Below, one piece after another: positions 1 through 5,486 of a DNA stretch of 9,439 bases (its first letter is position 1; every line of letters begins with the position of its first letter). Origin of the DNA: Sphingomonadales bacterium. GTDB lineage: Bacteria > Pseudomonadota > Alphaproteobacteria > Sphingomonadales > Sphingomonadaceae. Position numbers and translations under genes: made by a program. The notes beneath the pieces are model-generated. The model was not told where the DNA came from. It did no database searches and worked only from the letters and a program-made list of their open reading frames with translations. The stretch lies in the NCBI GenBank assembly GCA_017302775.1, contig JAFLDC010000074.1, positions 1-9,439 on the forward strand. The letters are read 5' to 3'.

Positions 1-78
1 GCGTTGGAAGGCGCACCGGGCGATCCCAGTGTGCTGCGCCGCATCAAGACTTTTCTCGACGAATTCGCAGAGGCTTGA
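1..78 (+). CDS. C-terminal end of an upstream gene, product not recognised
   Basis: Frame 1 is open from the window edge for 25 codons and ends in TGA. The tail contains LRRIKTFLDEFAEA, which reads as a charged amphipathic helix typical of a soluble protein's C-terminus. Third codon positions are mostly G or C, as in the neighbouring genes. Too little is present to name the family. The next gene starts 79 bases later on the same strand, so this could be the preceding member of a transcription unit or a separate one. Confidence 0.55.
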   Translation, partial: ALEGAPGDPSVLRRIKTFLDEFAEA

Positions 79-110
79 GCCGGTCGCACCGCTCCGGGGT
101 ACGCAACGGC

Positions 111-139
111 TTGGCACTCAGACCATAGTTCACTAAAAC
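111..139 (+). promoter_or_regulatory. Possible promoter for the 158-3821 cluster
   Basis: TTGGCA (111-116) and TAAAAC (134-139) are separated by 17 bases, a fair match to a -35/-10 pair. The predicted transcript start would be near 146, about 12 bases upstream of the ATG at 158. No Shine-Dalgarno motif is visible before that ATG, so the first gene may have a very short or almost leaderless 5' end. The hexamers are imperfect and this rests on inspection alone. Confidence 0.3.
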
Positions 140-157
140 CCGCGATCCATCCCGAAT

Positions 158-1369
158 ATGCGGAGAACGACGCTGCGGGTCGCAATTCTCACAATGCTGG
201 AGCCTGCGACAGCGGGAGGCGATCACCCGCGGGCGCTTCTGCGCATCGGGGGCATGACGATTGCGCGCCAGCAGGTAGCTCTTGCCGCCGAGTTGCGCTG
301 TGAACGCGTGATTTGCATCGCGCGCGGTCTGTCGCCTGACATTCTCGAGCTTCAGCATCTTGTCGAGGCGGGCGGAGCTCAGTTCCATCTGATCGGGCAG
401 GCGCGGGCACTGCTGGGGATGGTCTCTGCGGTTGACGAGATTTTTGTTCTGGCGGATGGCCTCTTCGCCTCAACAGCTGTTGCAGCAGCTTTGCTTGATG
501 AAGGGCAGGCCGTTCTGGTGCAGCCGATTGATCAGGGTCTTGCCGCTGGCTTTGAGCGGATCGACGCCAATTGGGCTTCAGCCGGCGCGATGCGGCTGCC
601 GGGCAGATTAATGGAGCGATTGGCCGAACTACCAGGAGATTGCGACGCAGGATCGGCGCTTCTGCGGATTGCGCTCCAGGCCGGTATTCGCCAGCGTCCG
701 ATCCCGCAATCGGGCAATGAGGGCCTGTTCTGGTCCATCGTTCGCAGCGAGGACGATGCACACAATCTGGAACCGCACTGGATTCGGCAGCGCACCCAGG
801 ATGATGGTGCGCCCAGCGCGGCGCGCGGAGTGGCTCTGGTGGCAGTGCGCAAGTTCGGCCCTGCCTTGCTCCATGCCGGAAGCGGCGCACGCGCGGTGGG
901 AATTGCCGCTGCGTTGGCAGCGTTGTTGGCGATTGGCGCGGGGTGGTTACGATTTCCCGCGGTGGGTCTGGGCTTCGTCGCGATCGGCTGGATCCTGCGG
1001 GAAACTGCAGTTCTCTTGGCCAGGATCGAGTCGGATATGGGGCGGGGACCGGCCGGGCTTGCTCGCAAGGAGCTCTATGGATGGCTGCTTGATGGCATCA
1101 TTGTAGTCCTGGCTGCCTGGGGGACCGAAATGCATCCCGGCCAACACTTTATTGACCGGCTGTTCCCCTCGTTCATGTTGATCGCACTGCTGCGGATAGT
1201 GCCGAGATTGCTAGCCCCGCGCTGGACAGGCTGGTTTGCCGATCGCGCTGTCCTGGCAATTTTCCTGACTGTGGCGATTGGAGGAGGAGTGGGTTCTGCG
1301 GCGATTCACATCGCGGCGGTCCTTGCTGCCATTATTGGGATCGTGATCCCGTCGGACAATCGCGGCTAA
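158..1369 (+). CDS. Membrane protein with degenerate nucleotidyltransferase-like N-terminal domain
   Basis: This 403-residue protein is not a family I can name with certainty. Residues 7-105 have the look of a sugar or inositol-phosphate nucleotidyltransferase: a first beta strand (RVAILT), then HPRALLRIGG at 23-32, which resembles the PKALLRIGG segment of such enzymes, and a later VLADGLF at 97-103. The glycine-rich GxGTR nucleotide loop and the usual lysine of PKAL are missing (arginine at 25), so catalysis is doubtful. Residues from about 245 to the end are hydrophobic, with likely membrane segments near 246-262, 266-288, 308-321, 335-352 and 363-398 (probably two). The overall plan recalls the bifunctional inositol-phosphate cytidylyltransferase/CDP-alcohol phosphotransferase proteins. 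LARKELYGWLLDGI (301-314) is at best an eroded trace of the CDP-alcohol motif. The start at ATG 158 has no visible ribosome binding site; a GTG or later ATG is possible. It is the first gene of a close-packed three-gene cluster. Confidence 0.75.
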   Translation: MRRTTLRVAILTMLEPATAGGDHPRALLRIGGMTIARQQVALAAELRCERVICIARGLSPDILELQHLVEAGGAQFHLIGQARALLGMVSAVDEIFVLADGLFASTAVAAALLDEGQAVLVQPIDQGLAAGFERIDANWASAGAMRLPGRLMERLAELPGDCDAGSALLRIALQAGIRQRPIPQSGNEGLFWSIVRSEDDAHNLEPHWIRQRTQDDGAPSAARGVALVAVRKFGPALLHAGSGARAVGIAAALAALLAIGAGWLRFPAVGLGFVAIGWILRETAVLLARIESDMGRGPAGLARKELYGWLLDGIIVVLAAWGTEMHPGQHFIDRLFPSFMLIALLRIVPRLLAPRWTGWFADRAVLAIFLTVAIGGGVGSAAIHIAAVLAAIIGIVIPSDNRG

Positions 1370-1377
1370 CGCGACCT

Positions 1378-1393
1378 TAACCAAGCAAGGTTA
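1378..1393 (+). promoter_or_regulatory. Small inverted repeat over the start of the second cluster gene
   Basis: TAACC (1378-1382) and GGTTA (1389-1393) form a perfect 5-bp stem around the loop AAGCAA. The right arm ends on the A of the ATG at 1393 and includes the AAGG that could act as a weak ribosome binding site. It could modulate translation of the second gene. The stem is short and A/T-containing, so it may be chance. Confidence 0.2.
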
Positions 1394-2373
1394 TGGGAAC
1401 AGGCATGACTGAGAATGCTGCCCAGGCTGAAGCAACCGTGCCGGTTGAATCGGTGATGCGAGACGAACTGGCCCGTGGCGACGCGGTCGCCGCGTCGATT
1501 CCGCCTATCCTGCGTCACCTGCTTGCCAATGATGAACACTCCGTGTTCAGTGATGAGATCATCGCCGCGATGCGTGGAATGATGGACCATATGGCCAGCC
1601 AACTGCTGGACATGGTGAGCGAAGCTGCGGGCAACCCCGACGCGCGTCAGCATTCCGCCGAAACGATCTCGGCCTTGACTACGGGGTTCGTTGGTCATTG
1701 CGGATTGCTGTCACACGTCCATGCGCTTGCGTTGGAATGGCAACTGACCAACCGGTTGCAGGCCCGTATGGCGGTTGATCCGGTGCTGTCGCCGCTTTTG
1801 CAGGCGTTGACGGCCTCTAGCGAGGCGCAGATTGCGGCGCGTGCAATGGCGCTGATGGCAGCACAGGCGCGATTCATTCAGACACAGCGGCGCATGCAGC
1901 TTCCGCTGTTCGAATTGCCGGGTGATCTGCTGCATGGGGTGCTGCTGACCCTAAAAGCAACCTGCGGCGAGGATGAGGCGATCCAGCCGCATATCTTAGC
2001 TGTCGAGCAACAGCTGCGGGGCACTTTTGACGAAGGGCGCAGTCGCCTGGGCCTGATTTCGCGGTTGCTGATGGGTATGGGCGGGGGCGCTATGGCAGCG
2101 CTGTCTGTTTCGCATGGAGGTGTCGCAATTTTCCTGAGCGCGTTGGCGATCGCAGCCGGACAGGACCGTGACATGATCGTTCTGGCGACCAACGAATCAC
2201 AAGTGGCGCGATTGGCTTTGGCATTGCGCGCTGCGGGGTTGAAGTCTGATGGAATTGCCGAGCAGTTCATGGCGATTCATCCGGATGTGACCCTTCCCGA
2301 CCGGTTCGACAGTCTCGCCAGCGACCATGCGGCGGCACTGCTGGCAGGCTCTGCATCGTTTGCGGGCAGCTGA
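1393..2373 (+). CDS. DUF2336-like alpha-helical protein of unknown function
   Basis: The 326-residue product is rich in alanine, leucine and methionine and appears almost wholly alpha-helical, with no signal peptide. The C-terminal part (about residues 268-307, with ARLALALRAAGLKSDGIAEQ and then IHPDVTLPDRFD) resembles what I recall of DUF2336 proteins. These are common in alphaproteobacteria and have no settled function. Residues 225-256 include a glycine-rich and hydrophobic stretch (LLMGMGGGAMAALSV) that could be a buried helix or a weak membrane contact. Two ATGs compete as start. ATG 1393 has AAGG only two bases upstream. ATG 1405 (MTENAAQ) has GGGA at a better distance of six bases and may be the true start. 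The gene begins 23 bases after the first cluster gene and ends 5 bases before the kinase homologue, so the three are probably co-transcribed and the last two translationally coupled. The DUF assignment is tentative. Confidence 0.8.
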   Translation: MGTGMTENAAQAEATVPVESVMRDELARGDAVAASIPPILRHLLANDEHSVFSDEIIAAMRGMMDHMASQLLDMVSEAAGNPDARQHSAETISALTTGFVGHCGLLSHVHALALEWQLTNRLQARMAVDPVLSPLLQALTASSEAQIAARAMALMAAQARFIQTQRRMQLPLFELPGDLLHGVLLTLKATCGEDEAIQPHILAVEQQLRGTFDEGRSRLGLISRLLMGMGGGAMAALSVSHGGVAIFLSALAIAAGQDRDMIVLATNESQVARLALALRAAGLKSDGIAEQFMAIHPDVTLPDRFDSLASDHAAALLAGSASFAGS

Positions 2374-2378
2374 CGCAC

Positions 2379-3821
2379 GTGAGCGAGGATTTGGCAATTC
2401 CGGCACAAGGCCAGACGAACGAAGCGGGGCACCTTATCGCTGCCACAGATCTGCTGCGCGGATTGCAGGCGGATTGTGGCGGCGAATTTCCCGGTGAGAT
2501 TGCCATTCCGGCATTGCGCGAGCTGGAAGGCAAAGCGCGCAACTACGGCCTGCGTCTGGCGCGCCGAATAAGTGCGACAAATGGCCGCGAAGACATATCG
2601 GCCTGGGTCGAGGTCGAGCCTGTCGATGCTGGCGGGTGCGTGATACGTATCAGTGCATGGCAGGCCACTGCCTTGAAACCTGAAGACCCCGCAGTCATTG
2701 CCGGACACCGGCTCGCGATTGACAGGACTCTGGCAGAACTGGTCGCTCGCCTTGATGCGCAGCAAAATGTGTTGTCAGTTGATAGCGATGCGATTGATCT
2801 GGCTGAGCTTACCAGTGCCATGTCCCGCGGTGCCGGCAAACCTTGGACGGATTTCGTCACCGTTGAAGGGGCCAATCACAAACAGCCGATGCATTGGCGA
2901 TTGCTGGACGGGGCGAAAGTGACGATCGCAGGCTCGGATCGGGCCTGGCGGGCAACTTTGATTCCGCAAACGCAGCCAGGCCAGGACCCCAACGGTTTCG
3001 AACTGTGTTTGACCGCTGAAATCCCCGCGCCGTTGCCTGTAATCAAAACTGCGGTCAGTGCGCCCGTGATGCCCAGCAATGAGCCGGGCCTGGTTGGCCG
3101 CGATATTGCGCCGGTACTGCGGCAACCGATAGCCCGGATTATCGCCAATGCGGAAACGATCCGCACCAGGATGGCCGGCCCCCTGGCGGATGAATATAGC
3201 CAGTACGCCGCCGATATTGCAGCGGCTGGTCAGCATTTACTGGCGTTGGTCGAAGATCTGACTGACCTTGAAGTGGTCGAGTCGGAAGAATTCAACACCG
3301 CTCCGGATCGGATCGATCTGGCTGACGTTGCGCGCCGCGCAGCCGGTATCCTTGCTGTTCGCGCTCAGGAGCGAACCATTACGATTGATGCCCCGCGCCA
3401 GGATGAGCATCTACCCGCCATTGCCGAGTTCCGCCGGGTTTTGCAGATCCTGCTTAACTTGGTCGGGAACGCTATCCGCTATGCGCCGGAAAATTCGCAG
3501 ATCTGGATCCGGCTGGAGGATGCCGGCGCGCGCGCGCGTTTGATCGTGGCGGATCAGGGGCCGGGGCTCAGCGAGGACCAACAAGCGCGGGTATTCGAGA
3601 AATTCGAACGGCTTGGGCGTAGCGGGGAGGACGGTGGGTCAGGCCTCGGTCTGTACATCTCGCGGCGATTGGCCCGCGCGATGGGGGGCGACCTGTCGGT
3701 TGAAAGTGCACCGGGGCAGGGGGCCCGATTCATCCTCGAAGTGCCGGCCGATCTCCTGGCGCTTGCCCCCACGACCGGGCATTATGACGCGGATCCATCA
3801 GCTGACGGCGATGAAAACTGA
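2379..3821 (+). CDS. Histidine-kinase homologue lacking the phosphoacceptor histidine
   Basis: This 480-residue cytoplasmic protein shows no membrane segments. Residues 1-230 are a poorly defined sensory region; about 155-215 could be PAS-like. The dimerisation region is around 238-300. APVLRQPIARIIANAE (244-259) aligns with the usual SHELRTPLNAIIGFAE, putting Pro245 where the phosphorylated histidine belongs. The following AGPLADEY and AGQHLLALVEDLTDLEVVE fit the PleC/DivJ/PdhS-type subfamily. The ATPase domain looks complete: N box LLNLVGNAIRYA with Asn364, G1 box DQGPG with Asp392, F box VFEKFERLG, and G2 box GGSGLGLYISRRLA (419-432). The start is GTG 2379, five bases after the preceding stop, with no strong ribosome binding site, which suggests translational coupling. 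ATP binding is likely retained while self-phosphorylation at the usual site cannot occur. DivL, where tyrosine replaces the histidine, is a known precedent for a pseudokinase of this class. No response regulator gene is in the window. Confidence 0.9.
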   Translation: MSEDLAIPAQGQTNEAGHLIAATDLLRGLQADCGGEFPGEIAIPALRELEGKARNYGLRLARRISATNGREDISAWVEVEPVDAGGCVIRISAWQATALKPEDPAVIAGHRLAIDRTLAELVARLDAQQNVLSVDSDAIDLAELTSAMSRGAGKPWTDFVTVEGANHKQPMHWRLLDGAKVTIAGSDRAWRATLIPQTQPGQDPNGFELCLTAEIPAPLPVIKTAVSAPVMPSNEPGLVGRDIAPVLRQPIARIIANAETIRTRMAGPLADEYSQYAADIAAAGQHLLALVEDLTDLEVVESEEFNTAPDRIDLADVARRAAGILAVRAQERTITIDAPRQDEHLPAIAEFRRVLQILLNLVGNAIRYAPENSQIWIRLEDAGARARLIVADQGPGLSEDQQARVFEKFERLGRSGEDGGSGLGLYISRRLARAMGGDLSVESAPGQGARFILEVPADLLALAPTTGHYDADPSADGDEN

Positions 3822-3900
3822 CCCAGGCGGATAGCGCAGGCTGTTGCGGCACGTTCCCCAACGGACCGGCCTGATGCTGATATCGTTTGAATTGATACCA

Positions 3901-3928
3901 CTTCCCGCCCGAACGAACGGGCGGGAAG
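3901..3928. terminator. GC-rich hairpin between convergent genes, likely bidirectional terminator
   Basis: CTTCCCGCCCG (3901-3911) and CGGGCGGGAAG (3918-3928) form a perfect 11-bp stem with the six-base loop AACGAA. The hairpin lies 10 bases past the gltA stop and about 80 bases past the kinase-homologue stop, so it could end transcription from both sides. Neither strand has a run of T after the stem, so it is not a textbook intrinsic terminator. It may instead work with Rho or protect the 3' end. Confidence 0.65.
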
Positions 3929-3938
3929 CCGGCGTCGT

Positions 3939-5222
3939 TCAGCGTTTGTCGAGGGGGACGTAATCCCGCACCGTCGGGCCAGTGTACAGCTGGCGGGGAC
4001 GACCGATCTTCTGACCGGGATCGCTGATCATCTCATTCCATTGTGCGACCCAGCCAACGGTGCGCGCCAGAGCGAACAGCACGGTGAACATCGTGGTGGG
4101 GAAGCCAATTGCAGACAGGATGATACCTGAATAGAAATCCACGTTCGGGAACAACTTCTTCTCGATGAAGTAGGGGTCGTTCAACGCCATTTCTTCAAGC
4201 TGCAGCGCAACGTCGAAGATCGGATCCTTGACATTCAAGGCGCTCAGAACTTCGCGAACTGTCTTCTGCATCACGGTCGCACGCGGGTCATAGTTTTTGT
4301 AAACGCGGTGACCGAAGCCCATCAGCCGGAACGGATCGTTCTTGTCCTTGGCCCGTTCGATATAGTGCGGGATCTTGTCCGGCGTACCGATTTCCTTGAG
4401 CATGTTCAGCGCGGCCTCGTTGGCCCCGCCATGGGCCGGGCCCCACAAGCAGGCGATACCAGCCGCGATGCAGGCGAAGGGATTCGCGCCTGATGAACCG
4501 GCAAGGCGCACCGTACTGGTGGATGCGTTCTGCTCATGATCGGCGTGAAGGATAAAGATGCGGTCCATCGCGCGTTCAACCACCGGATTTACTTCATACT
4601 TCTCGGCGGGAACCCCAAAGGTCATGCGCAGGAAATTGCCGGTATAGGACAGCGAATTGTCCGGATAGACGAAGGGTTGGCCGACAGAATATTTGTACGC
4701 CATCGCCGCAATCGTCGGCATCTTGGCGATCAGTCGGTGCGAGCTGATCTTGCGGTGCACCGGATCGGCGATATCCGTGCTGTCATGATAAAACGCGGAT
4801 AGCGCGCCGACCACGCCGCACATGATCGCCATCGGGTGCGCATCGCGCCGGAAACCCCGATAGAACGTGGCGAGTTGCTCATGCAGCATCGTGTGCCGGG
4901 TGATCGTGTGCGTGAAATCAGCCAGTTCTGCCTTGCTCGGCAGTTCGCCGTTGAGCATCAGGTAGCTGACTTCCATGAAGCTGGATTGCTCAGAAAGCTG
5001 CTCGATCGAATAGCCGCGGTGCAGCAGGACGCCCTCATCACCGTCGATGTAGGTCAGCGCGCTTTCGCAGCTGGCGGTCGAGGTGAAGCCGGGATCGTAG
5101 GTGAACATCCCCGTTTGAGCATAAAGCTTACGTATATCAACGACATCTGGACCAAGACTTCCCGATAGCACCGGATAATCAAAATCGCCCGAGCCAGTGC
5201 TCATTTTAACCTGGTTGCCCAC
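3939..5222 (-). CDS. gltA: Citrate synthase (type II, hexameric class)
   Basis: This enzyme condenses oxaloacetate and acetyl-CoA to citrate at the entry of the TCA cycle, in the cytoplasm. The start chosen is GTG 5222 (read as [20 protein letters not shown]). AGGAGA lies eight bases upstream, and this gives 427 residues, the length of E. coli GltA. With that start the catalytic residues fall on the E. coli numbers: His264 in WGPAHGGAN, His305 in GFGHRVYK and Asp362 in PNVDFYSG. An in-frame ATG at 5258 would add 12 unlikely residues. Most residues I recall as forming the E. coli NADH allosteric site are kept (Arg109, His110, Met112, Tyr145, Arg163, Lys167, Gln182, Asn189), but Cys206 is alanine and Thr204 is valine. 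The gene faces the kinase cluster across a hairpin, and a possible small gene ends 13 bases upstream on the same strand. Confidence 0.98.
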   Translation of the reverse strand: MGNQVKMSTGSGDFDYPVLSGSLGPDVVDIRKLYAQTGMFTYDPGFTSTASCESALTYIDGDEGVLLHRGYSIEQLSEQSSFMEVSYLMLNGELPSKAELADFTHTITRHTMLHEQLATFYRGFRRDAHPMAIMCGVVGALSAFYHDSTDIADPVHRKISSHRLIAKMPTIAAMAYKYSVGQPFVYPDNSLSYTGNFLRMTFGVPAEKYEVNPVVERAMDRIFILHADHEQNASTSTVRLAGSSGANPFACIAAGIACLWGPAHGGANEAALNMLKEIGTPDKIPHYIERAKDKNDPFRLMGFGHRVYKNYDPRATVMQKTVREVLSALNVKDPIFDVALQLEEMALNDPYFIEKKLFPNVDFYSGIILSAIGFPTTMFTVLFALARTVGWVAQWNEMISDPGQKIGRPRQLYTGPTVRDYVPLDKR

Positions 5223-5230
5223 CTTACCTG

Positions 5231-5236
5231 TCTCCT
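5231..5236 (-). promoter_or_regulatory. Ribosome binding site of gltA
   Basis: AGGAGA read on the minus strand lies eight bases upstream of GTG 5222 and decides the gltA start. Its first A is also the last base of the TGA that closes the candidate small gene upstream, so the two reading frames abut in an operon-like way. Confidence 0.75.
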
Positions 5237-5457
5237 CAAATCCGGTTGACCAGAGCACTGGCCGACACAGTAACCTGCGTTATCGATCCGGTGCGGTCCA
5301 GCCTGGCCGGAACACAAACATAACCTGGGGAAGTCAGCAGCCCGGTTAGCGCGCTGCCAAGGGTATTTGCAAGCCCTCGAAGGATGAACTGGAAAGTGCC
5401 AAAAACACCACCGCTGTGTACCGTTCCCGGAACAGACATGGCGCTTGCACTTGCCAT
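5236..5457 (-). CDS. Candidate small protein upstream of gltA, function unknown
   Basis: A 73-codon reading frame starts at ATG 5457 ([17 protein letters not shown]) and stops at TGA 5236-5238, 13 bases before the gltA start. Just upstream of the ATG, the minus strand reads CAGGAAAGGAAGA (5473-5461), a strong purine-rich ribosome binding site at normal spacing. The product has no cysteine-rich or charged signature. The middle ([20 protein letters not shown]) is moderately hydrophobic, and the tail ([15 protein letters not shown]) alternates like a beta strand. Third-position G+C is only a little above half by eye, lower than in surrounding genes, so coding support is mixed. It lies almost entirely outside comEC if that gene starts at 5487. 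It could be a true small protein, a leader peptide coupled to gltA, or chance. I recognise no family. Confidence 0.42.
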   Translation of the reverse strand: MASASAMSVPGTVHSGGVFGTFQFILRGLANTLGSALTGLLTSPGYVCVPARLDRTGSITQVTVSASALVNRI

Positions 5458-5460
5458 TGA

Positions 5461-5473
5461 TCTTCCTTTCCTG
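5461..5473 (-). promoter_or_regulatory. Strong ribosome-binding-like sequence before the small ORF
   Basis: On the minus strand this reads CAGGAAAGGAAGA, ending three bases before ATG 5457. Both AGGA and GGAAG lie within usual Shine-Dalgarno distance. It is the main reason for listing the small reading frame. On the plus strand the same bases are a pyrimidine-rich stretch (TCTTCCTTTCC) just upstream of the comEC start, where no ribosome binding site is seen. Confidence 0.4.
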
Positions 5474-5486
5474 TTTCGTGCCTGCC

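Noticed and set aside
189..1068. Long minus-strand reading frames opposite the first cluster gene (233 and 178 codons).
   Set aside because: They are rich in arginine, proline and serine with no domain sense, as expected for the antisense of a GC-rich gene. The plus-strand frame has coherent hydrophobic segments and a natural stop before the next gene.
3523..3540. GC-alternating stretch (GGCGCGCGCGCG) in the kinase-homologue gene.
   Set aside because: It encodes an ordinary Ala/Arg run between the N and G1 boxes in a GC-rich genome, and there is no sign of a frameshift.
5246..5274. TTGACC followed by AGTAAC at 17 bases as a comEC promoter.
   Set aside because: The -10 match is poor and the site is more than 200 bases from the comEC start, so I could not support it. 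No convincing gltA promoter was found on the minus strand of this gap either.
5423..5433. GTTCCCGGAAC inverted repeat upstream of comEC.
   Set aside because: It resembles half of a LexA site but is an inverted, not direct, repeat with a three-base centre. There is no second supporting element.
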